A stretch of 19,109 nt of DNA from Syntrophomonadaceae bacterium (GTDB lineage Bacteria > Bacillota > Dethiobacteria > DTU022). Numbering within the stretch: the first letter of the stretch is position 1; each line of letters starts with the position of its first letter. The stretch lies in contig SLBE01000102.1 in the NCBI GenBank assembly GCA_007126465.1, forward strand, positions 1 through 19,109, written 5' to 3'. The position numbers were made by a program, and so were the translations under genes. The notes below the pieces were generated by a model. The model did not search any database. It was not told the origin of the DNA and worked only from the letters and a program-made list of their open reading frames with translations. Shown here piece after piece: positions 1 through 7,114 of the stretch.

Positions 1-236
1 GCAAGAAGCTTGAATCTCACCTGGGTGAAAAAATAAAATTGCGGGCTAACCGCGGTCGGCGCAAGACCTACGAAAAAGAAGGGGTTTTGGAAAGCACCTA
101 CCCTTCTATATTTATTGTCAAAGTCAAGGAAAATAACTACTTTCAAAGACTGTCTTTCAGCTATGCTGATGTATTAACAGAAACGGTGGAGTTAAGTTTT
201 GATGAAGGCGAATTGCGCCGGACAGTAGGTTTGTAA
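1..236 (+). CDS. veg: Veg protein, 5'-truncated by window edge
   Basis: Reading from base 3 the frame is open without a start codon, giving about 77 residues ending at the TAA at 234-236. The sequence contains the Veg signature: LRANRGRRKTYEKEG, then TYPSIFIVKV, then FSYADVLTETVELSF, matching from memory the small (~85 residue) Veg protein of Bacillus, which influences biofilm matrix genes and is highly expressed in vegetative cells. The TTG at 39 is an internal leucine, because homology (KKLESHLGEKIK) continues upstream of it; the true start lies outside the window. In Bacillus, veg is followed by sspF and ispE; here no sspF-like gene follows, and a terminator closes the transcript. Identification is firm; the biochemical function of the family is poorly known. 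Confidence 0.9.
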   Translation, partial: KKLESHLGEKIKLRANRGRRKTYEKEGVLESTYPSIFIVKVKENNYFQRLSFSYADVLTETVELSFDEGELRRTVGL

Positions 237-275
237 AAGGTTTCTTGCCTGATTATTAAAGTAGTTCTATTTATT

Positions 276-306
276 AACCGGATATTCTATCCGGTTTTAT
301 TTTTTT
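276..306 (+). terminator. Intrinsic terminator after veg
   Basis: A 9-bp perfect stem (276-284 AACCGGATA pairing with 288-296 TATCCGGTT, loop TTC) is followed by a T-rich tract (TTATTTTTTT). It sits 40 bp after the veg stop codon and separates veg from the nicotinamidase operon. Confidence 0.85.
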
Positions 307-332
307 CTAATTGTTAAGATATGGATCCTAAA

Positions 333-361
333 GCAGGATTAATTTAAACAGTGTAGAATAG
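333..361 (+). promoter_or_regulatory. Sigma-H-type promoter of nicotinamidase operon
   Basis: GCAGGATTA (333-341), an 11-bp spacer, then GTAGAATAG (353-361). The published sigma-H consensus is RnAGGAwWW, 11-12 bp, RnnGAATww; 17 of the 18 element positions fit, the last base being the exception. The predicted start is near 367, leaving a leader of about 45 nt before the ATG at 413. No convincing sigma-A promoter was seen between the veg terminator and the gene. The call is based on motif and position only. Confidence 0.7.
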
Positions 362-412
362 CGGTTTATAAGCTAACTGTAGGGTTAAGAACTGTTTTGC
401 AGGAGGGATAAC

Positions 413-928
413 ATGAAAGCACTGCTTGTTGTTGATATGCTGGTTGATTTTATTGATCCAAAAGGAGCTTTATACATTGGGTCAGTTGCAGAAAGCCTGG
501 TTGATAATGTACGGAAAAGGCTCGAAAAGTACCGCTCCAGTGGTGATATGGTTATCTATATTTGTGATCGCCACGTTGAGGATGATCGGGAATTTGAAAT
601 GTTTCCCCCTCATAGCCTGGAAGAAGCTGCCGGCAGCGAGATTGTTGCCAGCCTTGCTCCCCGGGAAGGTGAGCGGATTATTCCCAAAAGGAGATTCAGT
701 GCTTTTTTTGGAACGGACCTGGATTTGACCCTGCGGGAAAAAGGTATTAACGAGATTGAATTGGCCGGTTGTGTAACAAATATATGCATCCTTTATACAT
801 CAGCAGATGCCAGAGCATTAAACTATGAAGTCACTGCCCATAAAAATGCCGTTGCCAGCTTCAATCCGGAAGCTCATCAGTTTGCATTACAGGAAATGGA
901 AAAAACTTTAGGCGTTAATATACTCTAA
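413..928 (+). CDS. Nicotinamidase-type cysteine hydrolase
   Basis: A 171-residue isochorismatase-superfamily hydrolase, predicted to convert nicotinamide to nicotinate and ammonia in NAD salvage. The catalytic triad is visible as Asp8 (VVDMLVDF), Lys92 (PKRRFSAF) and Cys125 (CVTNIC). Asp52, His54 (DRH) and His67 (PPHS) fit the metal-binding Asp-His-His set of true nicotinamidases, favouring that call over isochorismatase. The next gene, 18 bp on, is nicotinate phosphoribosyltransferase, which would use the product directly; this context is the strongest functional argument. The ATG at 413 is preceded by an excellent AGGAGGG (401-407). It is first in an operon with a sigma-H-type promoter. Length is slightly short for PncA but typical for Firmicutes versions. 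Alternative: a general amidohydrolase of the same fold. Confidence 0.85.
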   Translation: MKALLVVDMLVDFIDPKGALYIGSVAESLVDNVRKRLEKYRSSGDMVIYICDRHVEDDREFEMFPPHSLEEAAGSEIVASLAPREGERIIPKRRFSAFFGTDLDLTLREKGINEIELAGCVTNICILYTSADARALNYEVTAHKNAVASFNPEAHQFALQEMEKTLGVNIL

Positions 929-946
929 CAACCCTGGAGGAACTAA

Positions 947-1987
947 ATGAAAACAACCGACATAGTAACTCTTAAAGATATCGCAGCAATGGAAGTTGAA
1001 GCTAAAGGCAGGTTTTATTCTGCTACCGCGGAGGAAATTGAGCGGGGATTAACAAGTGATATTTATTTTGTCCGAACACGCGATCTTTTAGGGTCGCTGA
1101 ATCTTGCCGAAACTGTAGTAACCGCTGAAATCTTTACTTCAAAAGATGGGATTATGGCGGGAATGGATGAATCTTTACACCTCCTCAGTGATCGCAACCT
1201 GGATATTTGGGCCTTGCCTGAAGGGTCCGAAATGAAGTCCCGGGAAGTCGTAATGCGCATAAAAGGTCGTTATAGCGACTTCGGGGTTTTTGAAACACCG
1301 CTACTTGGAATACTTGCCAGTTCAAGTGGGTGGGCAACGGCAGCCCGGACTTGCAAAGAAGCGGCCGGGGATAAAACCCTTGTCTGTTATGGAGCCAGGC
1401 ATCTGCACCCGGCGGCTGCACCTGTGATGGAAAGGGCTGCTGTCATTGGTGGGGCTGATGCCTGCAGCTGTATTCTCGGAGCGCTGCTGCTGGGGCGCGC
1501 CCCTGTGGGGACCATCCCTCATGCTGCTTTTTTGATAATGGGTGATACAGTGGAGCTGGCTAAGGCATATGATCGTTTTGTTCCCGAGGATGATCCCAGG
1601 ATTATCCTGGTGGATACATTTAAGGATGAAGCCGAGGAAGCCTTGAGAGTAGCGGAAGCTCTTGGAGACAGGCTGAGCGGAATCAGGCTTGATACGCCTG
1701 GTGAAAGAGGGGGAGTTACAGCAGGTTTGGTTCGTGAAACCAGGGCCCGTCTTAACCAGGCCGGATTTGAGAAGGTGCAAATTGTGGTTTCCGGAGGCCT
1801 TAAACCTGAAAGGATAACAGCGCTGGCTGAGGCCGGAGCGGATGCTTTTGGCGTTGGCAGTTTTATTGCTCGTTCACCGGCTATAGATATGACGATGGAC
1901 TTGAAAGAGATAAATGGTAACTCTGTAGCCAAGCGAGGGCGAATTCCTGGGATAACCGACAATCAGCGGTTAATCAGAGTTGACTGA
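947..1987 (+). CDS. Nicotinate phosphoribosyltransferase
   Basis: A 346-residue enzyme of the short (archaeal/Firmicutes-like) nicotinate phosphoribosyltransferase group, making nicotinate mononucleotide from nicotinate and PRPP with ATP. Motifs seen: TSDIYFVRT near the N-terminus (36-44), YGARHLHP (148-155), RLDTPG (247-252), the phosphate-binding VSGGL (281-285) and FGVGS (301-305), in the order expected for this TIM-barrel-like fold. The start ATG at 947 has GGAGG at 934-938. It lies 18 bp after the nicotinamidase and 2 bp before ispE, so the genes are co-transcribed. PRPP would be supplied by prs, encoded 3.4 kb downstream. Quinolinate phosphoribosyltransferase is a relative, but the partner gene and the GARHLHP motif favour the salvage enzyme. 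Confidence 0.9.
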   Translation: MKTTDIVTLKDIAAMEVEAKGRFYSATAEEIERGLTSDIYFVRTRDLLGSLNLAETVVTAEIFTSKDGIMAGMDESLHLLSDRNLDIWALPEGSEMKSREVVMRIKGRYSDFGVFETPLLGILASSSGWATAARTCKEAAGDKTLVCYGARHLHPAAAPVMERAAVIGGADACSCILGALLLGRAPVGTIPHAAFLIMGDTVELAKAYDRFVPEDDPRIILVDTFKDEAEEALRVAEALGDRLSGIRLDTPGERGGVTAGLVRETRARLNQAGFEKVQIVVSGGLKPERITALAEAGADAFGVGSFIARSPAIDMTMDLKEINGNSVAKRGRIPGITDNQRLIRVD

Positions 1988-1989
1988 AG

Positions 1990-2892
1990 ATGAGTCGAAC
2001 ACTGGTCTTAAAAGCCCGGGCAAAAATTAACCTGGGTCTCTCTGTCATTGGCCCCAGAGCTGATGGGTTTCATCAGCTGGAGACTGTTATGCAGCAGATA
2101 TCTCTTCACGATACCCTGTTATTTGAACCATGCACTGCAGGTAATACCTGCACTCTTTTATGCAGCAAACCTGAGATTGACGGTCCAGGTAACCTGGTTA
2201 GCAGGGCGGCAGAATTGCTTAAAGAGCAGGTTCGCGCTAAACTGCCCGGGGTCAGGGTGACGCTTTATAAAAATATACCTGTAGCTGCAGGTCTTGCCGG
2301 TGGTAGCAGTGACGCTGCGGCTGCCCTAACGGGGCTAAATCAATACTGGCAGCTTGGTTTGAGCAGCGAGAGGCTTATTGAACTGGCTGAAAAGCTGGGT
2401 TCAGATGTGCCATTCTGTCTGAGTGGCGGAACTGCCCTGGCACGGGGTAGGGGTGAACAGTTGGAGCAGCTGCCCCTGCTTCCTTTTTTTTGGGTTGTCT
2501 TAGCCCTTCCACGGGGAGTTGAATTTTCAACTGTTGAGGCATACCGAAAATTTGATCGCAGCCAGCTTGGCAAACCGGACTTGACACCACTGGTGCAGGC
2601 TGTTAAGAATAGATCCAGGGCAGATATAGCCGGTTGGCTGAAAAACTCTTTCACCAACACTCTTGAAACTGCTTTTTTGCCGGGGTCCGGGATAGTCAAA
2701 GCTTTTAAAGAAAGCCTGCAGCTATATGGCTTGAACCCGGTATTCTCGGGTAGTGGGCCTACCCTTTTTATGTTGACTGAAAGCTATGCTGCTGCCGGCA
2801 GCATAGCAAGGGTAGTAGAAGAGCTGGGTGGAATTTCTTATTTGTGCTGGACTTCAGGTGAAAACCATCTTACAGGTGAGAGTGGGGACTGA
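1990..2892 (+). CDS. ispE: 4-diphosphocytidyl-2-C-methyl-D-erythritol kinase
   Basis: A 300-residue GHMP kinase that phosphorylates CDP-methylerythritol at the 2-hydroxyl, the fourth step of the MEP route to isoprenoids, in the cytoplasm. The N-terminal AKINLGL (11-17) and DGFHQLETVM (25-34) are IspE-specific; PVAAGLAGGSSDAAAAL (97-113) is the ATP-binding GHMP loop; LGSDVPFCL (137-144) carries the catalytic Asp139; the C-terminal FSGSGPTLFML is GHMP motif 3. The length is normal. The start is 2 bp after the preceding stop, with only a weak Shine-Dalgarno sequence, suggesting translational coupling. The gene is in its usual place before spoVG, but under the nicotinamidase promoter rather than following sspF. 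Confidence 0.95.
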   Translation: MSRTLVLKARAKINLGLSVIGPRADGFHQLETVMQQISLHDTLLFEPCTAGNTCTLLCSKPEIDGPGNLVSRAAELLKEQVRAKLPGVRVTLYKNIPVAAGLAGGSSDAAAALTGLNQYWQLGLSSERLIELAEKLGSDVPFCLSGGTALARGRGEQLEQLPLLPFFWVVLALPRGVEFSTVEAYRKFDRSQLGKPDLTPLVQAVKNRSRADIAGWLKNSFTNTLETAFLPGSGIVKAFKESLQLYGLNPVFSGSGPTLFMLTESYAAAGSIARVVEELGGISYLCWTSGENHLTGESGD

Positions 2893-2896
2893 TAAA

Positions 2897-3646
2897 ATGA
2901 TTGATGCAGTAGTGTTGGCCGGAGGTGGAAAGCCGGAGCCCCTGACAGAGCAGGAAGGGGTATCCAATAAGGCTTTTATAAAGCTTCATAATAAGCCTAT
3001 TATCGCTTATATTCTTGATGCCCTGCATCAGGCTGGTTCAATTGACAGAATTATTGTGGTAGGTCCGCAAAAAGAACTTGAGGACCTAAATGAGAAGGAC
3101 TTCTTTGATATTGTCGCAGAGCAGGGCAGCATGCTCGATAACCTTGCGGCAGGGTTTGAATTAGCTGACACTGAAAAACCCTGTCTCGTTGTTACAGGCG
3201 ATATACCTCTTATTAATGCTGAGGTGATAGATCAATTTTTAGAGCTCTGCAATCCTCTTGAACATGATTTGTACTATCCGGTTCTTACCCGTGAAGCCTG
3301 CCTGGAACGTTTTCCGGAAACAGAGAGAACCTATGTCCGTCTAAAAGAGGGCCATGTTACCGGTGGAAATATCGGCCTTGTCAGGCCGGCCTGGTTTTTA
3401 GATAACAAGGACCGGCTGGAAATGTTTATTTCTTATCGCAAAAAACCCCTTAAGTTATTAAGAATCCTTCCAATCTCTCTTGGTATTAAATACCTGCTTA
3501 AAACACTCTCAATAAAGGACCTGGAATATCATCTTTCACGACTTCTGTTTTTGAAGGCAAAGGCAGTGATTTGTGATTGTGTGGAAATAGCGGTTGATGT
3601 TGATAAAATTAGTGACCTGGAAATGGTTAAAAAAGCAATTATGTAA
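2897..3646 (+). CDS. MobA-like nucleotidyltransferase, substrate unknown
   Basis: A 249-residue protein with the Rossmann-type nucleotidyltransferase fold: VVLAGGGK (5-12) for the nucleotide, NKAFIKL (24-30), the metal-binding TGDIPLI (100-106), GGNIGLVRP later, and a DVDKISDLEMV ending typical of MobA/IspD-like enzymes. I chose the ATG at 2897, where homology (MIDAVVLAGGG) begins and where GTGGGGA at 2882-2888 gives good spacing. An in-frame ATG at 2828 would add 23 unrelated residues inside ispE. It lies 4 bp after the ispE stop, so it is translationally linked. Its place between ispE and spoVG is where many Firmicutes have purR. The substrate cannot be told; the family transfers nucleotides to sugar phosphates, cofactors or alcohol phosphates. 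Confidence 0.75.
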   Translation: MIDAVVLAGGGKPEPLTEQEGVSNKAFIKLHNKPIIAYILDALHQAGSIDRIIVVGPQKELEDLNEKDFFDIVAEQGSMLDNLAAGFELADTEKPCLVVTGDIPLINAEVIDQFLELCNPLEHDLYYPVLTREACLERFPETERTYVRLKEGHVTGGNIGLVRPAWFLDNKDRLEMFISYRKKPLKLLRILPISLGIKYLLKTLSIKDLEYHLSRLLFLKAKAVICDCVEIAVDVDKISDLEMVKKAIM

Positions 3647-3919
3647 ACTAAGCCTACCTAATATTCGCACCGATAGATGTAAAAAAACGCAACGATCTGC
3701 AATTGGCATTCTTTGCGAAATATTTTATACTTAACAAATATTGAGTTTGTGCAGAAAAAATAGTCTTAACAAAGGCAATTTTTTATAAATTAGATTTTTT
3801 CGGTCTTGATAAGTGAATCTTTTCCTATTTCAGCAGGACTTGCCTTTAAGTTGTCGAAGTTGTTAGATAAACAATAATAATTGTTATTATTACTTCATTT
3901 TTGAGAGGTGGGGGTCTCT
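3647..3919 (+). promoter_or_regulatory. AT-rich intergenic leader region of spoVG
   Basis: A 273-bp AT-rich stretch without a gene. It contains several A and T runs, a weak AT-only inverted repeat (AATATTT at about 3719, AAATATT at about 3736), the sigma-H-like promoter at 3833-3861, and an 8-bp AT palindrome AATAATAA-TTG-TTATTATT (3873-3891) just after the predicted start of transcription. I see no convincing intrinsic terminator for the upstream operon, so some read-through into spoVG is possible. No purR or other gene is detectable here. Confidence 0.5.
3833..3861 (+). promoter_or_regulatory. Sigma-H-like promoter of spoVG
   Basis: GCAGGACTT (3833-3841), an 11-bp spacer, GTCGAAGTT (3853-3861). 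Against RnAGGAwWW / RnnGAATww there is one mismatch in each element. spoVG is a classical sigma-H target in Bacillus, which supports the call. The predicted start near 3868 would give a leader of about 50 nt. Confidence 0.6.
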
Positions 3920-4195
3920 ATGGAAGTGACTGATGTCCGCATCAGGAGGTTAGCTCAGGAAGGTAAAATGCGCGCTATTGTATCGATCACGATAAGTGAT
4001 AAGTTTGTTGTTCATGATGTCAGGGTAATTGAAGGCAATAACGGTCTATTTGTTGCAATGCCCAGCAAACGGACACCAAATGGTGAATTTCGAGATATTG
4101 CACATCCCATTAACGCTGAAACAAGGGCAATTATCCAGGATGCTGTTTTGAACGTGTATCAAAAAGAGGTATCGGAAACCCTGCTTGAAGCGTAA
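3920..4195 (+). CDS. spoVG: SpoVG regulatory protein
   Basis: A 91-residue SpoVG, a small site-specific nucleic-acid-binding regulator involved in septation and sporulation in Bacillus and in virulence or envelope genes elsewhere. It is recognisable throughout: MEVTDVRIRRL at the start, KFVVHDVRVIEGNNGLFVAM in the middle (positions about 29-48), PSKRTPNGEFRDIAHPIN, then the helix IQDAVLNVY. I use the ATG at 3920, which begins the conserved MEVTDVR and has GAGAGGTGGGGG (3903-3914) five bases upstream. The in-frame GTG at 3908 lies inside that ribosome-binding site and is rejected. It is likely transcribed from its own sigma-H-like promoter. Length is normal (84-100 residues). Confidence 0.96.
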   Translation: MEVTDVRIRRLAQEGKMRAIVSITISDKFVVHDVRVIEGNNGLFVAMPSKRTPNGEFRDIAHPINAETRAIIQDAVLNVYQKEVSETLLEA

Positions 4196-4205
4196 TTTTT
4201 AACCT

Positions 4206-4235
4206 TTGCCCTGTCTGTGCCGACTGCAGTATAAT
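4206..4235 (+). promoter_or_regulatory. Possible sigma-A promoter of glmU
   Basis: TTGCCC (4206-4211), an 18-bp spacer, then a perfect TATAAT (4230-4235), 33 bp before the glmU start. The -35 element matches only 4 of 6 positions. The -10 is convincing and no terminator separates spoVG from glmU, so this may add to read-through. Confidence 0.5.
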
Positions 4236-4267
4236 AAAAGCATAGTTATAACACAGGAGGGTAACAG

Positions 4268-5278
4268 ATGAACCAGCTATGGGCTGTAGTTTTGGCGGCA
4301 GGTGAGGGGAAAAGAATGCATTCAGATCTGCCCAAAGTGCTTCACCATCTTTGCGGCAGGCCAATGTTAAGCTATATAACAGGTAGTGCCTCAGAACTTA
4401 CGGATAATGTTTTAATAGTTGTCGGCCATGGTGCTTCCCAGGTTCAGGAGCTTTATAAAAACAAGTATAGCTTTGTCTTCCAGGAACAGCAGCTTGGAAC
4501 AGGACATGCTGTTTTACAATCCCTCGACAGCCTTCCCTCAGAGGGAACTCTACTGATTCTTTGTGGTGACACACCCCTTCTTACAACTGAGCATTTAAAA
4601 TCTTTACTAAGCCGACATAATGAAAATGCTGTAACTGTTGCAACAACCAATCTGCCGGATCCATCCGGGTACGGCAGGGTTATTCGTGATGACAGCAACA
4701 GGGTAAAGTGCATTATTGAAGACAGGGATGCATCAAAACAGGAAAAGAAAATTAGTGAAATTAATACCGGAACTTACTGTTTTGATCTTCACCTGCTCAG
4801 GGAGTATCTGCCCCGGCTTTCAACTGACAATGCCCAGCAGGAATATTACCTGACGGATGTTGTTTCCCTGCTCTACAGGGATGGCTATAAAACGGGGGCT
4901 TATGTTATTGACGAGAACAGGGTTGGCCTTGGCATCAATAACAGGGCTCAGCTTGCTGAAGCTGCAGTATTGATGAGAGAAAAAATTAACCACAGGCTAA
5001 TGATGCAGGGTGTAACTATGGTAGACCCCGGCAGCACCTATATTGATTATGATGTCACTATAGGCCCGGATACGACCCTGCTGCCCAATTGTGTTATCGA
5101 AAAGGGCACAACTGTGGGCAAGGGCTGCCTGATAGGGCCGAACAGCCATTTGAGGGGAGTAAAAGTTGAAGAAAAGGCTGTCATCAGCCAATCTCACCTT
5201 GAAGGGGTAACCGTGAAAGCCGGGGAACGAATAGGACCTTTCGATTGCCGTATTTCCGAGAATAGTGAGAATTGTTGA
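4268..5278 (+). CDS. glmU: GlmU uridyltransferase lacking the acetyltransferase domain
   Basis: Only 336 residues where GlmU is usually about 450-460. The N-terminal pyrophosphorylase domain (1-228) is complete: LAAGEGKRM (9-17), PKVLH (22-26), QEQQLGTGHAV (72-82), LCGDTPLL (98-105, metal Asp101), GYGRVIRD (134-141), EINTGTY (164-170), GINNR (222-226). It should make UDP-GlcNAc from GlcNAc-1-P and UTP. A linker helix leads into a left-handed beta-helix (about 250-328) that stops after four or five coils at RIGPFDCRI. The part holding the acetyl-CoA site and catalytic His is absent, and only 79 bp remain before prs, so this is a deletion rather than a frameshift. GlcN-1-P acetylation must come from elsewhere. 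CACAGGAGGG precedes the ATG. The Thr usual in the GxGTRM loop is Lys16 here. Confidence 0.88.
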   Translation: MNQLWAVVLAAGEGKRMHSDLPKVLHHLCGRPMLSYITGSASELTDNVLIVVGHGASQVQELYKNKYSFVFQEQQLGTGHAVLQSLDSLPSEGTLLILCGDTPLLTTEHLKSLLSRHNENAVTVATTNLPDPSGYGRVIRDDSNRVKCIIEDRDASKQEKKISEINTGTYCFDLHLLREYLPRLSTDNAQQEYYLTDVVSLLYRDGYKTGAYVIDENRVGLGINNRAQLAEAAVLMREKINHRLMMQGVTMVDPGSTYIDYDVTIGPDTTLLPNCVIEKGTTVGKGCLIGPNSHLRGVKVEEKAVISQSHLEGVTVKAGERIGPFDCRISENSENC

Positions 5279-5357
5279 AAATAGCCTTCAGGCAGGAAAA
5301 ATGGATTGTGAAATAGAACAAAGCCTGTAAGTACAGAATCCAGCTGCAGGAGGGTGA

Positions 5358-6311
5358 ATGGTGGTAAACGGAGAAGAACTGAAGATATTTTGTGGTAGCG
5401 CAAACCGCGAGTTGGCGGTTGAAATAGCTGACTATGTCGGTGTGCCTCTTGGTGATTGTGAAGTAAGCCGTTTTGGTGACGGTGAGATATCCATCAGCAT
5501 CAGGGAAAGCGTACGCGGAACTAATGCATTTCTGATTCAGCCGCTATGCGGACCGATTAATGAAAGTATCATGGAGCTTTTGATTATTATTGATGCTTTA
5601 TACAGGGCATCAGTAAAGTCATTAAATGTAGTTGTTCCATATTATGCTTATGCCCGGCAGGATCGCAAAACCAGGGCCCGGGATCCGATTACAGCCAAGC
5701 TGCTGGCAGATTTGATCACAGCAGCCGGGGCAGATCGGGTTGTAACTATGGATTTACATGCCGGACAGATCCAGGGTTTTTTCAATATTCCTGTTGACCA
5801 CCTGACTGCGCTGCCGATTTTGGCCAAGTATTTTAAACAGAAACAGATTAAAAATGGGGTAGTGGTATCACCGGACCTTGGTGGCGTAACAAGGGCCCGC
5901 GACCTGGCTCACCGCTTATCTTTACCTATTGCCATCATTGAAAAAAAGCGGCCTGCCCCAAACCAGGCAGAGATAATGAACATTATCGGTGATGTTAAAG
6001 ATAAAACGGCGATTTTTGTTGATGATATGATTGATACAGGTGGCACTATAGCCCTTGGCGCCCAGGCTCTCGCTGATGAAGGAGCGCAAGAAGTTTATGC
6101 ATGCTGCACCCATCCTGTTTTTTCCGGTTCAGCTCTTAAGCGTTTGAGTGATTCAAACATCAATGAAGTTGTTTTCACCAATACCATTCCTGTTGACAGG
6201 GGAATGCTTAAAGGATTGCGGGATTGCTTCAGGGTTCTTTCCGTTGCTCCCCTGATTGGTGAGGCTATAATTCGGATTCACGACAAGCGTTCTGTAAGCG
6301 AACTATTTTAA
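5358..6311 (+). CDS. prs: Ribose-phosphate pyrophosphokinase (PRPP synthetase)
   Basis: A 317-residue class I PRPP synthetase making PRPP from ribose-5-phosphate and ATP for nucleotide, histidine and NAD synthesis. Seen: KIFCGSANRELA near the N-terminus, the catalytic flexible-loop region PYYAYARQDRKTRARDP (94-110), DLHAGQIQGFF (132-142), SPDLGGVTRAR (171-181) and the PRPP-binding loop VDDMIDTGGT (221-230). The length is typical. AGGAGGG (5348-5354) sits 3 bases before the ATG at 5358; the adjacent in-frame GTG at 5361 is an alternative start with better spacing. The glmU-prs-ctc-pth order is the standard Firmicutes arrangement. Its product is also the co-substrate of the nicotinate phosphoribosyltransferase at 947. 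Confidence 0.97.
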   Translation: MVVNGEELKIFCGSANRELAVEIADYVGVPLGDCEVSRFGDGEISISIRESVRGTNAFLIQPLCGPINESIMELLIIIDALYRASVKSLNVVVPYYAYARQDRKTRARDPITAKLLADLITAAGADRVVTMDLHAGQIQGFFNIPVDHLTALPILAKYFKQKQIKNGVVVSPDLGGVTRARDLAHRLSLPIAIIEKKRPAPNQAEIMNIIGDVKDKTAIFVDDMIDTGGTIALGAQALADEGAQEVYACCTHPVFSGSALKRLSDSNINEVVFTNTIPVDRGMLKGLRDCFRVLSVAPLIGEAIIRIHDKRSVSELF

Positions 6312-6316
6312 TAGTG

Positions 6317-6345
6317 TTGATTTTCCTTTCTTCCTGCAGTATACT
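6317..6345 (+). promoter_or_regulatory. Sigma-A promoter of ctc
   Basis: TTGATT (6317-6322), a 17-bp spacer, TATACT (6340-6345), directly after the prs stop codon and 24 bp before the ctc start. Matches are 4 of 6 and 5 of 6 at optimal spacing. In Bacillus, ctc is sigma-B dependent; nothing resembling a sigma-B promoter was seen here. Confidence 0.65.
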
Positions 6346-6368
6346 ATTGCAGAAGGAGGCTGGAATGA

Positions 6369-7055
6369 ATGGAAAGAATGGAATTGGAAGTTACAACTAG
6401 ACCCTCTTTAAGTAAAGGGGAGCGCAAACAGCTGCGCAGTGAAGATCTCGTTCCTGCCGTAATTTACGGTAGAGGAGACGATACTTTACCTCTGACAATT
6501 GACGGGCGGACCTTACGCCAGATTCTTACTACAGGAGGCAGTAACGTTCTTCTGGATCTTAAAGTCAAGTCCAAAGGTAAAAAAACCCGCCAGGAGACGG
6601 TAATGTTCAGGGATATTCAGCGGGATATCCTGGTCCAGGACCGGATTTTGCATGTTGATTTTATCAGGATTTCAATGACCGATAAAATTGATGTTTCTGT
6701 TCACCTTAACTTTATTGGAGAACCGGTTGGTACTGAAGAAGGTGGCGTGCTCTCCATGGTTACCAGGGTAGTTGACGTAAAATGTTTGCCCGGTGACATT
6801 CCGGAACAGTTTGATGTAGACATTTCCGAATTGAACATTGGTGATAGCATTACCGCTGAAAGCCTGGTTCTTGACGATGAAATTGAGCTAATCACACCAC
6901 TTGAAACAACTTTGGCCCAGGTTCTTGCACCGATGTCCGAAGAGGAACTCGAGCCGGCAGTGGATGAAGAGCTTGAAGAAGGCGAAGAAGTTGAAGAAGA
7001 AGAGGGCGAGGGTGAAGAAGGCGAAGAGGAAGAGTCTGAAGAAGAAGCCGAGTAG
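6369..7055 (+). CDS. rplY: Ribosomal protein L25/Ctc, long form with acidic tail
   Basis: A 228-residue bL25 of the Ctc (two-domain) type, binding 5S rRNA in the large ribosomal subunit. The N-terminal domain has the signature LRSEDLVPAVIYGRG followed by LHVDFIRIS; the C-terminal TL5-like beta domain covers about 100-190 (VHLNFIGEPVGTEEGG, DISELNIGDSI). From about 190 onward the tail is almost entirely Glu with Gly and Ser, encoded by a purine-rich GAA/GAG stretch (about 6935-7055). AAGGAGG (6353-6359) is 9 bases from the ATG at 6369; another ATG at 6378 is possible. The gene has its own promoter directly after prs. The acidic tail is longer than I expect for the family. Confidence 0.93.
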   Translation: MERMELEVTTRPSLSKGERKQLRSEDLVPAVIYGRGDDTLPLTIDGRTLRQILTTGGSNVLLDLKVKSKGKKTRQETVMFRDIQRDILVQDRILHVDFIRISMTDKIDVSVHLNFIGEPVGTEEGGVLSMVTRVVDVKCLPGDIPEQFDVDISELNIGDSITAESLVLDDEIELITPLETTLAQVLAPMSEEELEPAVDEELEEGEEVEEEEGEGEEGEEEESEEEAE

Positions 7056-7114
7056 CATACGCCCGATCTTTTTTCTGCAGTTTGGTTCTAAACAGTTTAA
7101 GAAATATTGTTAGA

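Noticed and set aside
1322..1962. Long open frames on the minus strand opposite the nicotinate phosphoribosyltransferase gene
   Set aside because: They overlap each other and a well-conserved gene, show no recognisable domain, and have no credible ribosome-binding site; they are antisense shadows.
3908..3919. GTG at 3908 as the spoVG start
   Set aside because: It lies within the Shine-Dalgarno of the ATG at 3920, and SpoVG homologues start with MEVTDVR.
5200..5357. Frameshift or sequencing error as the cause of the short GlmU
   Set aside because: All three forward frames after the stop lack beta-helix repeats and only 79 bp remain before prs, far too little for the missing 120 residues.
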